A stretch of DNA of 64,000 nucleotides from Liopterus haemorrhoidalis. Taxonomy: Eukaryota > Arthropoda > Insecta > Coleoptera > Dytiscidae. Below are positions 53,581 to 62,993 of this stretch, piece after piece. Position 1 is the first letter of the stretch. Every line of letters starts with the position of its first letter. The stretch is taken from assembly GCA_963971575.1 (NCBI GenBank), contig OZ020618.1, forward strand, positions 6,202,501 through 6,266,500, given 5' to 3'. A program made the position numbers and the translations under genes. The notes under the pieces were generated by a model, which was not told the DNA's origin, ran no database searches, and worked only from the letters and a program-made list of their open reading frames with translations.

Positions 53581-53630
53581 CAAAATGACAATATAAGGGT
53601 TTTTTGGTCATACCCACAAAACTCTAAAAA

Positions 53631-54694
53631 GGGAAATCCTTCCCTTTTTCTTGTCTGTTGAACACTTACCACCGGTACTTAGGATCTTCTTTGCGTCCCA
53701 GATTATAGTAAATTAACATATTGGGTTACTTGTTTTAACACGTTCTTAACAACCAATATTTTTAAATTTTACAAGACATTTTCCTTGCATTTTGGACAAA
53801 TCATGAATAAGGAAAATATTTATTTCACTCTAAATATTCTTTATTAAATGCTTCTACAACTTATTTCACCAACTGTTTGTTATTATTTCCATAGTTTTCA
53901 CTTAGTACTTTATAGAACCTCAGGTTAAATTTTTACTGTTCGCTATAGTGTATGGTTCATTTAACGGAGATTTCACATAACCGTAAACCTACGTAATTCA
54001 AATAGTTCCTGTAGTATCCTGCCTTATATCCTATATTATTTGATCACACTAGGATTAGGGATTGATAATCAAACACAGTATTATTTCGCACCTCACTCAT
54101 CGCACTCCATATAACGACTGAATATCATGGTCATCTAACCAATTACTGCACCTCATTAGATAACTTAGATAAGTTGGCGGATTACTTTATTTTACCGTTA
54201 ACTGATAACGAGTCTATACAAAAGTATCAAACGGTTTTATTTTAATACAAATTGTGTTGATAAGAAAATAAATAATACCATGTTATTAAAATTTTATTTT
54301 AGATTCAAGGAAATGGTATAGAACCACGAAAATAATAAAAATGCATGAAATAAAAAAATTTCCAATAAAAAACGTATCGTATTACTTGAACGATAAAAAA
54401 ACTATAAAAATAAAATATATCTTTTTACAGTTTATATTTCAACCAGAAAATATCAGAATATTGATTTTCCTAACATTTTCAATTTTATTCTATTAAGTAT
54501 CAGTTCTTTCCAAGGCTTATTTCAAGTTTTTAAACTGGCCAATAGATGTCCTTCCCTGATTTTTTATTTAATCGTCATTTAATAAATTTAGAACAAATTA
54601 ACTAGAAAGCAATTTCATGGATATTTTGGTTAAGCCATCACAAATTAGGAATTTACGTAGGGACAGTTTCAGAATATTATACAAACGTGTATAT
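53631..54694. other. No feature recognised
   Basis: Unassigned AT-rich sequence. Confidence 0.45.
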
Positions 54695-54926
54695 GCTTTA
54701 CAGTTTTGTAAGGACAAACCAGATCTAGTTATTTTGGTTACTTTTATAGTGTATTACTGACTTTAAATGTCAATTAAAAATATTCCTTACGCTGTAAAAC
54801 CGTCTTTAGATTTATTGGTTATGATCATTATTAAGAAAGTGACATTTTTTATAATTTTTTAATACCAACATGACATACAATTTCAAAAGTGCAAACTATT
54901 GAATTGTTTTTACAAAAGTGAACAGC
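54695..54926. mobile_element. MITE with GCTGTTCAC ends (copy 3, reversed)
   Basis: Begins with a decayed GCTTTACAGTTTTGTAAGGA and GACAAACC, ends AAAAGTGAACAGC. The interior CTTACGCTGTAAAACCG and AATACCAACATGACATACAA is the reverse of 5209-5458. Confidence 0.78.
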
Positions 54927-55400
54927 ATATACTAATAAAAATTAAATCTAAGGACATGCACAGAAAAAGTGTAGCTGTTACTAGAGATGGCAATAAAAAT
55001 TAATTAATCAAAAATATAGTTTTTTTTTCTAATTTTTTTTTTATCACATCTTAGAAGAAATTATTTTAAGTAGTGTGATATCGACAACCTTCGCCTAATT
55101 CAATTATGTTTTATTATTCTTAAAATATATTTCACTTTCTTTTCTTTTTGCACGTTTTATAACTGACAATTTCTTACAATTTTTATATTTACTCCATTAA
55201 ATGCGGAAAGGAAATACCAGGTTTCTTTTGAGAAGTCTTAGTAAATACTTTATTTGAAAGGTTCTTTATTGCATTCAGATTTGTAAAATAAATTAAATTG
55301 TAACATTTATATTACTTTTATTCATTTATTTCAACTGGTTCTTTTATGTAGAAATTACAAATTATCGCTCAACCAAACACGGATTGGAACAAGTTCCTAA
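54927..55400. other. No feature recognised
   Basis: AT-rich spacer. Confidence 0.4.
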
Positions 55401-55404
55401 AAAA

Positions 55405-56470
55405 TTGATGTGAAGTGTGAATTTTCACACATTACAGGGTTTTGTAGGTATTTAGTAAATGAATGATGATTATTTGGGATGCCAAAACAAATTTTATATT
55501 AAAATATTTTTTTTGTTAATTTTAATTCGAACGCCTAATACCATTATTTAGGTTTCTAAATATGTGCAGTATTTTTTTTTTTTATAGGTATAGCAAGGTT
55601 CATTAAGATTTTGAATTTTGCGCCTATGGCTTCCATTGGTTGTTATAAGCCTTTCACCTCTGATTTCGTGTACATTGAAACAGAATTAAATTATAATTTC
55701 AACAATTTCCACTGGTTATTTAATTTACGCTTTTAAAAATTAAATGCAACATTTGCCAAAATATAACTAGAATTTTGAAAAAATAATTTAAACAAAATAA
55801 AAATGCAAAAAAAAAACAAAAAATAATATTTTCCCTTCTCGCAGGGATCGAACTGAGCTAGTTGGGTGAGAGGCCAGCGTCATAACTACTACACCAGGAT
55901 ACACCTTCCAGTGTAGCGTGTTACAAAGCTATAACTTGTGTACATTATTAGCAAAAAAACACAAAAAAAGCGTTTTTTTCCAAAAACATAATCTGATCAA
56001 AAATTCCTGTTGTACTATTCCGTTTCACACCAATGTACATTACTTGGGATTTTTTCAGATTTTTAGTTTAAACCATCTGGGCTACAGGGTGTGGGACAAA
56101 AATTTTTTAGGCACAATTTTGACAAAAATCGCTTCAAAATAATTTATTTTGCAAAAATAAAAATTTGATCGTTAATCTACGTACCAAGGGCTTTCATTTG
56201 ATACCCTACTCAGAATTATAAAAAATATATTTTTTTTTCGATGAGCACATATTTGTTTATATTTTTAGGGAGATATGTTTTTTAGATGTTTTAGTATTTT
56301 TCCTATGTGCGGGTCAAAGAGTTGTATAAGCATGCCAAATTTCAACTCTCTAAGTTTAGCCGTTTGGCTACAATTTTTACCGAACAGACAGACAGATAGA
56401 CGGACAGACAGACGACAAAATGACGGTATAAGGGTTTTTTGGTCATACCTACAAAACCCTAGAAAGAGCC
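55405..56470 (-). mobile_element. ~1-kb repeat with tRNA-like cassette (copy E, full length)
   Basis: Most complete copy. From the right: TTTCTAGGGTTTTGTAGGTA (rc, ending 56466), a GTCT tract, GTCAAAGAGTTGTATAAGCA region, the ~300-bp module, the cassette (55838-55905), ACTGGTTATTTAATTTACGC, CTTCCATTGGTTG, TAATACCATTATTTAGG, then CAGGGTTTTGTAGGTATTTA and the terminal hairpin GTGTGAATTTTCACAC (55411-55428). Outer ends share AGGGTTTTGTAGGTAT in inverted orientation. Frames 55918-56142 and 56265-56486 are incidental. Confidence 0.82.
55838..55905 (-). other. tRNA-like cassette
   Basis: Minus strand: A-box-like GGTGTAGTAGTTATG (rc 55881-55895) and B box GTTCGATCCC (rc 55844-55853), with CTGGCCTCTCACCCAACTAG between. 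Close in form to a real tRNA body but with unmatched acceptor ends. Confidence 0.6.
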
Positions 56471-57349
56471 TGTGACGTATCTTCATTGTGCCGTAACGTA
56501 CTTGTCACTAGTTGATGTTCTGCTTATTAGTATTCGACGTACGTTTATTATCTCACTTTCGAGTTATAACTATGTTATCTCTTGTTAATATTGTCAAACA
56601 TAAAATTTGTTGTTTATATCATTTTATATTTTGATCATCTGTTTTAAAAATTAACAAAAATGAAAAAATTGATGTGAAGTGTGAATTTTCACACATTGCA
56701 GGGTTTCGCAGGTATATAATAAGTGAAGGCGGCATGCTTAGTGTGTAGGACAAATTTTGCTTTGTAGTAACCACGGCAAGTAGTAATTAATCAAGTCTAT
56801 TGCATCTGCTTCCAACTGAGTTCACTGGCATCTTTTTTTGAGGCCCTTTGCTCCATCTAGGAGTTCGTGAATTGACAAAAAAATACAGAGATATTTGAAG
56901 TGTTTCACAAAAATGTCTTCACTTTCTGTTTTGAATGTTAATCGTTTTTCTAAAATAATACGTGATCGTTTTATTCAAATATGTAAGGTAACATTAAAAT
57001 TGCAAAAGTGCTGATAAAATTTTGAAAATATGTCAAGGGTGAGAATGTCTTGCATTTAAAGAACACTCATAAACTGCCAACTGAGCAAATTACAACATTA
57101 ACCATTTTCTCACGTCACTAAAAGCCCAAGAATCGATTTTACGATAAGTGTTAATAAGATTTCAAACTTAAAATTTTATAAATTAAATTTCATTCACTAA
57201 TTTATAAAATGAACTATTTAAGCTGCATTCACAGCTTTAAAATTAGTAGACTGTACGCTGTGCGTTGTGGATAAATTTAATAAGACAAAAATCTGTCTTT
57301 AAGTTAGGCTGTATTCACACTAACACTTAAAGTCTTTTGACTTTGAAAA
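56471..57349. other. Mostly unassigned; one hairpin terminus
   Basis: GATGTGAAGTGTGAATTTTC and ACATTGCAGGGTTTCGCAGG at 56670-56712 are another terminus copy. The rest shows no feature. Confidence 0.45.
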
Positions 57350-57350
57350 G

Positions 57351-58383
57351 TTATTTTGACTTTTTTCACCTTTTCACGTTCTGATATACGTCTACTTTAA
57401 TTTTAACTTCGTTTTTGTTGTCCTATATATTTCGTCGGAACGCCTTACATGCAGATACTTGTTATAGACCTTTCTACAACGGTGGGGGTGCAAGGTCAAG
57501 GGTATTTTCCCTCCTCTTCATATTAAACTGGGTCTAATGAAGCAGTTTCTAAAAGCGTTGAACAAAGATGGTGACTGTTTTTTAGATATCTGAAACATTT
57601 CAAAGTCTCAGTAATGAGAAGCTAAAAGCTGGCATTTTTGACGGACTACAAATTAGAAAATTAGTGAATGATCCACATTTCACTGTACATATGGATGATA
57701 TGGAGAAGAATGCATGGCAGTCTTTCGTGGCGCTCATCAAACATTTTCTTGGGAATAAAAAAGTCGAAAACTATGTGGAGGTAGTTGAAAATTTGATTGA
57801 AAATTATCATCATCTGGGGTGCAACATGAGCGCGAAACTTCATTTTTTAAACAGTCATCTTGACAAATTTCCTGTCAATCTTGGAGATGTTAGTGATGAA
57901 CAGGGTGAACGTTTCTATCAGGATTTAAAAGAGATAGAGAGACGTTATCAAGGAAGGTGGGATACTCACATGATGGCTGACTACTGTCGGAATATTAAAA
58001 GAGACTTATCGGGAATGGTGCACTCCAGAAGATCTTACAAACGACCATTTTATCCTTAAATTATTTTGTATTTTTATTTTAACACTCCAATGCATTAAAT
58101 ATAATTAAAACTGTTCTCATTTTCTGTCTTTCACTATAAATAAAATTTTAAGAATATTTTCTAATTATTTAGTCCTTATTGTTCGCCAAATTTGTACCAA
58201 TTACAGTATCGACGTCTAAAATTAAACGATAGAAGCATTATTTGGCCGAAAATATGTATTTGTTGTAGAGCAAAAATCTGATGTGATACGCAAAAACTGA
58301 TGTGATATTTGAGTTCAGCAGCACCAAATTAGTAAGAAACAAGTCTTAGATGTAAGTCAGCAAAAATTGTGTTGACCAGTGTT
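57351..58383 (+). mobile_element. TIR transposon carrying Cc8L18.2-like gene (copy 1, 5'-truncated)
   Basis: It shares a ~135-bp upstream block (TTGACTTTTTTCACCTTTTC to CAACGGTGGGGGTG) with 61732-61868, then lacks about 200 bp (57483-57505 junction). The 3' boundary GTTGACCAGTGTT (58371-58383) and the ~110 bp inside it are the inverse of the 5' boundary of the copy starting at 61601. The 5' terminal repeat is missing here. Confidence 0.65.
57505..58059 (+). pseudogene. Cc8L18.2-like repeat protein, C-terminal half
   Basis: The frame opens PPLHIKLGLMKQFLKALNKD, shifts by one base near 57580, and runs on from ISETFQSLSNEKLKAGIFDG to the end. It includes FLGNKKVENYVEVVENLIEN, LGCNMSAKLHFLNSHLDKFP, VSDEQGERFYQDLKEIERRY and GRWDTHMMADYCRNIKRDLS, ending RPFYP* at 58059. 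These blocks occur in a multicopy arthropod protein family related to the bracovirus gene Cc8L18.2. Conserved His, Asp and Glu (HxHLD, DEQGER) could form a metal site, an inference only. The N-terminal half is absent. Confidence 0.72.
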
Positions 58384-59150
58384 ATATTTCATTGTGTGGG
58401 TATTATGTATGTTGGTAGTAGTCTATATTTGTCCGTATAGTTTTGTGTCTGTTAGAAATTTATGTAGGATTTTTCTGTTACTGTCGTTAAGTGCTTCTTG
58501 TATGGTGTCAGGTATTTGGTGTGTCTGTCTTATTGTGTCATATTTGGTGCATTCTGTAATAATGTGTTGTACTGTAATGATTGTGTTGCAGTCATTACAC
58601 AATGGGGGATCTTCTTTCATCATTTTGTAGCTGTGTGTAATTCTTGTGTGTCCAATTCGTAGTCTGGTAGTGGAAGTTTGCTCTCTTCTTGTTCCCGAAA
58701 ATGACCATTTCTTCGTGTCGGATTTTATTGTTCTTAGTTTATTAAGTTTATATTTTGCCATATGTTGTGTACTTGTTCTCGGATTTTATGTTTTATTTCA
58801 TTTTTCATGTCATAGCCTTGTACGGTCGAGTTGTTCATTGGATCCTTTCTGATGGCTTCTTTGGCTGCAGCATCTGCTTTTTCGTTACCTTTTATGCTTA
58901 TATTGGAGGTACCCAAATAAAGCTGATTATTATGTTTTATTCTTGTAGGCAGTGTATTTTTTCTTGTATTTCTTTTAATTTAATTTTGTCCAACAATGCG
59001 GATCCAAAACTTAATATCTGCTGAGGAAATGCGTTTGTTAAATCCGTACTATATTTTTCTTGTAGTAGTTTAAAAATTTTCAACAACCCCTGGTTGTTAC
59101 GCCCATGGATCATTTCTTTAAAAACATGTTTGTTTATCTTCATCGACATT
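58384..59150 (-). pseudogene. LINE RNase H and CCHC tail (copy 2)
   Basis: On the minus strand: KEIQEKIHCLQE near 58975-58940, a frameshifted WVP-SxI region, SIKGNEKADAAAKEAIRKDP (RNase H His motif region) near 58895-58840, then SGTRREQTSTTRLRIGHTRI. The finger CNDCNTIITVQHIITEC (C-x2-C-x7-H-x4-C) and ILHKFLTDTKLYGQI follow, with the stop at 58423. It is clearly the same family as 42196-42836 and keeps the 3' region uninterrupted (CAAATATAGACTACTACC to CCCACACAATGAAATATAA). The 5' part up to 59149 (MSMKINKHVFKEMIHGRNNQ...) does not match the RNase H of the other copy. Confidence 0.82.
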
Positions 59151-59640
59151 GAAAGGTCATAAACCCAGTTTTAAGATCTTGATTTAAACTAACACAATAG
59201 CAATGATTTTTCTGAACATAATAAAATGGAAAATAAACATCGTGTGTGGAAATCAAAGCTGACGCATCACCGACAAGAATTTATAGGCTACGTTTAATTT
59301 AGGTCTGGTGTGATACGAACGTTGTTTAATTTGCTCTCCTGTTATTAAGGGCATGTAAAGCCCCAACCACGACAATAAAAACGCGGATAGAATTTTTAAT
59401 AGCTTCGTGCATGAGGTTTTGATTGAAAATTATGGCATTATGACTTCAATTATACAAGATTTTGATATACCAAAGTTAATATTGGTGTTTTCAATGAAAT
59501 AATAATAATAATAAAAATAATAAACGGGTATATATGACTATGTGAAGATATATACACAATTAAAAATGGATGTGAAGTTTAAATTTTCACAAATTTCAAA
59601 GTTTTGCAAGTATCTAGTACTTACTTTTTATATTTTTACA
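59151..59640. other. Unassigned; one terminus copy
   Basis: GGATGTGAAGTTTAAATTTT and AAAGTTTTGCAAGTATCTAG (59568-59617) are a diverged hairpin terminus. Confidence 0.45.
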
Positions 59641-59766
59641 CGAGCACTAGATGACAATATTGAAATGTGTCATTACTATATTCGTAAAATTTGACATTTG
59701 TTATTGTGAAATCAATGGTAGCTTATAAATTGACCGAGTAATTTGTTGAAAGTGAGTGTTAAAAAA
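59641..59766 (+). mobile_element. mariner 5' leader fragment (copy 4, left part)
   Basis: CACTAGATGACAATATTGAA, ATGTGTCATTACTATATTCG, TAAAATTTGACATTTGTTAT and GAGTAATTTGTTGAAAGTGA: the leader found in the other mariner copies, here on the plus strand. Cut at 59766 by a ~1-kb-family repeat. Confidence 0.8.
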
Positions 59767-59767
59767 G

Positions 59768-60432
59768 AAGTTCTAAGTAATGTATATTGGTGTGAACCGG
59801 AATAGTACAACAGGAATTTTTGATCAGATTATGTTTTCGGAAAATAATGCATTTTTTGTGTTTTTAACCAAAATATGTTAAATATTTATTTCGCTATGTA
59901 ACCAAGTTGGTACGTCAGCGCTCATAGCGATGTGCATTTAGTCATTGGTTTTCTAATTTGTCAAACAGGTAACTTGCAAACTAGAGTTCGAATCCTGTCA
60001 ATTTTTGTTTTTTTGTCTTTTTTTTGCAGTTTTCTTTTGTTTAAATTATTTTGTCAAATTTCTAGTTATATTTTGGTAAATGTCGCATTTAATTTTTAAA
60101 AGCGTAAATTTAATAACCAGTGGGAAGTGTTGAAATTATAATTTAATTCTGTTTGATGTATACGAAATCAGAGGGCGGGGCTAATGATTTAAGCAACCAA
60201 TAGAAGCTATAGGCGCATTTTTAAAATTTCAAAATCTTAATGAACCTTGCTATGTAAAAAAAATACTGCACATATTTAGAAACTTAAATAATGGTATTAG
60301 GCATTCGAATTAAAATTCATAAAAAAATATTTTGACATAAAATTTGTTTTGGCATCCCAAATAATCATCATTCAGTTATTAAATACCTGCAAAACCCTGA
60401 AATGTGTGAAAATTCACACTTTACATCAATTT
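59768..60432 (+). mobile_element. ~1-kb repeat with tRNA-like cassette (copy F, partial)
   Basis: Starts in the module (AGTTCTAAGTAATGTATATT, GGTGTGAACCGGAATAGTAC), then the cassette, ATTTTTAAAAGCGTAAATTT, AGCAACCAATAGAAGC, AATAATGGTATTAGGCATTC, and the right end AATACCTGCAAAACCCTGAA with hairpin GTGTGAAAATTCACAC. The GTCT half is missing. Confidence 0.8.
59918..59998 (+). other. tRNA-like cassette, longer variant
   Basis: A-box-like TAGCGATGTGCA (59925-59936) and B box GTTCGAATCC (59986-59995). About 20 nt longer than the other cassettes, with TTTCTAATTTG-TCAAACAGG between the boxes. Confidence 0.5.
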
Positions 60433-60590
60433 TTTTTTTTAATGTTGAAAATATTGTAGAGGATAAAAACATGTTAAAATTATAATCATCTTTAAAATAC
60501 TAAAGTAAAGGCGTCGAGCAAATTTTACATTTCTCGAGAAATGAAAAATGAGAATTAAAACTTTTTCTCGAGAAATTCTCGAGAAGAATC

Positions 60591-60731
60591 ACTACTCAAG
60601 AAACTGTTGAAGCCTTAGAAAACCATATTTTTGAGATACCAACTTCAGAGTGGAAAAAATGTTTCGAGAATTGGTTTGAACGCATGCAAAAGTGTATGTA
60701 TCTTAAAGGCGAATATTTTGAAATGAAATAA
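60591..60731 (+). pseudogene. mariner transposase C-terminal fragment (copy 4, right part)
   Basis: Reads TQETVEALENHIFEIPTSEW, KKCFENWFERMQKCMYLKGE and YFEMK then TAA at 60729-60731, followed by AGTTCGTTCAAAAA-type 3' sequence. It matches the end of the mariner transposase at 10485-11330. With 59641-59766 it brackets copy F, so all coding sequence between is lost. Confidence 0.85.
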
Positions 60732-61468
60732 AATAGTTCGTTCAAAAAAAAAAAAAAAAAACTTTCTTAGTTTTTGTAAAAACTTAAAAGGTAGCCCTGG
60801 AATTTATACAAAGAAGGTGAAGGCAACAATTTTAACCCTTTTTCTTTGATATGTAAAATACAATAGATACATTAATATACATGATTATTTATTTTATAAT
60901 CAACTTAATTTAACTTAAATGAACTTATCCCAGCCTCGAACTGGTATTTAGCTAATAAGCTATAATATTTTTAATGTGTATTTGCCACTTTAAACTTTCC
61001 TGTTCAATAATGTGACACGATGAATCCTGAAACTGAATTCTTTATTAGGTTAGGTCAGTAATCCGAGCTGAATTATGAATAAAAGATTATTCTTAATGCA
61101 TTTTACTACTTATCCCAATATCCCCTTAATTGAGATAAATAATATAATTCACCATCAAATAAACTGCACTACATATTTTATGAAACTTATGAGATTAAGT
61201 GTTGAACAATTAAAACTTTTTTTGCTATTTTTTACGCAGTAGAATAGAAGAGAAAACGGTCGATAAGAAAGGACAAAGTTTATAAGATTTTTGCCAATTT
61301 CTTTGTACTCTGTTCTAATGAAAAGAAATCCGCATTTTATCTGCAATTCAGAGAGAGTGAATTAAAAAAATAAAGACTTAGAATTCAGGATTTTTTCATT
61401 TGAAATAAGAAAGAAAATTGACAGGTATTAACACATAAAAGATGGTCCATAAATTTTAAGAAAAAAAA
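60732..61468. other. mariner 3' flank then unassigned sequence
   Basis: A17 run and CTTTCTTAGTTTTTGTAAAA at 60747-60785 are the mariner 3' end; nothing recognised beyond. Confidence 0.45.
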
Positions 61469-61469
61469 T

Positions 61470-61600
61470 TATGTAAAGTGTGCATTTTCACACATTTCAG
61501 GGTTTTTGTAGGTATTAAATAAGTGTAAGAAGCCAACATAATGTTGGATGTCGAGGGATATTTTTTCTAAAATCACATCAAAATGAACAGTTTTTTTGAT
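61470..61600 (-). repeat. Hairpin-terminus element fragment
   Basis: GTAAAGTGTGCATTTTCACA, TTTCAGGGTTTTTGTAGGTA, GTAAGAAGCCAACATAATGT and GAACAGTTTTTTTGATAA, as at 48555-48725. It is interrupted at 61601 by the next transposon. Confidence 0.72.
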
Positions 61601-62190
61601 AACACTGGTCAACAAATTTAAACTTTTTTTGCTGACTTAGATCTGATACTTGTTTTTAACTAATTTTGGGGTGCTGATTTCAAAAATGTTAACAGTTTCT
61701 GCCTATCACGTAAAATGTTTGTTCTATCGTATTTTGACTTTTTTCACCTTTTCACGTTCTGATATACGTCTACTTTAATTTCAACTTCGTTCTTGTTGTC
61801 CAATATATTTCGTAGGAACACCTTACATGCAGGTACTTGTTATAGACCTTTTAACAACGGCGGGGGTGGCTTAAAATGGTAAACTTTTTACTTGTCCAAC
61901 AAGGTGGATTCACAAAATATCCATGTTTTTTGTGTTTGTGGGACAGCAGAGCGAGAGATAAGCATTGGATTCACAAAAATTGGCCGGTGAGAATAGATTT
62001 AAATTTTGGAGACCCAAACATAATACACGAACCTTTGGTGGAGCGAACAAAAATCATTTTTCCCCCTCTTCATATTAAACTGGGTCTAATGAAGCAGTTT
62101 GTAAAAGAGTTGAACAAAGATGGTGACTGTTTCAAATATATATCTGAAACATTTCATATCAGCTAAAAGCTGTCATTTTTGTAGTATATT
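61601..62190 (+). mobile_element. TIR transposon carrying Cc8L18.2-like gene (copy 2, 3'-truncated)
   Basis: The left boundary AACACTGGTCAACA (61601-61614) and about 110 bp inside it (TTTTTGCTGACTTAGATCTG, ACTAATTTTGGGGTGCTGA, TATCACGTAAAATGTTTGTT) are the inverse of the right end of copy 1. The coding part ends early near 62166-62190. Confidence 0.65.
61876..62166 (+). pseudogene. Cc8L18.2-like repeat protein, middle part
   Basis: The 96-codon frame contains LLVQQGGFTKYPCFLCLWDS, RARDKHWIHKNWPVRIDLNF, then FPPLHIKLGLMKQFVKELNK and DGDCFKYISETF before diverging into a stop. C-x2-C in PCFLC with the downstream W-x2-K-H/KNWP pattern is typical of the family. It supplies the segment deleted from copy 1 but lacks the C-terminal HxHLD / DEQGER part. 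The start is unclear; ATG at 61876 is simply the first in frame. Confidence 0.72.
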
Positions 62191-62685
62191 AAATAATAAA
62201 AGTCTGGTAAATTTATAAATTTTCTTCACCTCCGGTGAAGAAAACTTCTAACAACCTAAATTATATTTTATATAAGGTAAACTATCCTGGGGGGGGGGGC
62301 AAATGCTCCCTATGCCCCTCCTGGCTACGTCCCTGCCTCTAAGAATTCAATAAATTAGATGTTAATTCTAACCAGACCGAATAGTATCTGATCTCATCTT
62401 CAGAGAGGTAGGAGTTTATATAAGTAGTCTAGTCGCATTTCTAAGAAAAAGCTTTGTTCAAGAAGACGCTGGTGGTTTAATTTATGCTGCAATAACTCTG
62501 AACAAATGTCTTCTTGAACTATGAACCATTTAAAAAATATATTTTTAAAGATACGTGCTGTAACGTAAGATTTTTTATTTTTATATTATTATCTGAATTC
62601 TTAAAAATTGTTGTTTTAAAATACCTCTTATAAAATCATGAAAAAAACGATGGCAACCCCTTTCAAATAAACTCTCGCGACGGGT
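62191..62685. other. Unassigned; solitary hAT-like end
   Basis: At 62288-62335 a G10 run precedes CCCCTCCTGGCTACGTCCCT-G, which inverted reads CAGGGACGTAGCCAGGAGGG, a typical hAT end. No partner found. Confidence 0.4.
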
Positions 62686-62689
62686 GGTT

Positions 62690-62993
62690 TGTAAAATGTT
62701 GTCTTTGTTCCGGCGTTCTAACAGATTCGTTACAGTACTAAGAACTTCCATTTACTTATTTTTTTAAACAAAATTTAAATAATTGGGAAAATTTCATTAC
62801 AATAAAAATTAACTTAAAAAAATCCAGCGTTTCTTTCTACATTTGCTTCGTATTCAAGTCTTCATTAAATTAATAAGATTGATAGATGGCTTCATTTTTT
62901 CAATATCAGAAACGTATTTCTCACTATTAACAATGTGTTATTTGAAATATAAGCATTTCACTACTATAGATGATTTATTCCTCTTTGATACCT
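62690..62993. repeat. Dispersed repeat, host of insertions elsewhere
   Basis: It contains AATCCAGCGTTTCTTTCTAC (matches the right flank of the SINE at 49232) and GTATTCAAGTCTTCATTAAA. Its right part (62886-62993) is the inverse of 38664-38790. It serves as the uninterrupted version of the SINE site. Confidence 0.7.

Larger units (their letters stand above)
52350..53630 (-). mobile_element. ~1-kb repeat family, outer half, split by nested MITEs (copy D)
   Basis: Segment 52350-52711 holds the module in reverse (AACATAATCTGATCAAAAAT to GTTTATATTTTTAGGGGGAT, TTTTTAGATGTTTTA). Segment 53497-53630 resumes with TTAGTATTTTTCCTTTGTGC, GGGTCAAAGGGTTGTATAAG, the CAGA tract, then GGTCATACCCACAAAACTCT. 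The uninterrupted relative at 56275-56470 reads GATGTTTTAGTATTTTTCC across the site. Confidence 0.82.
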
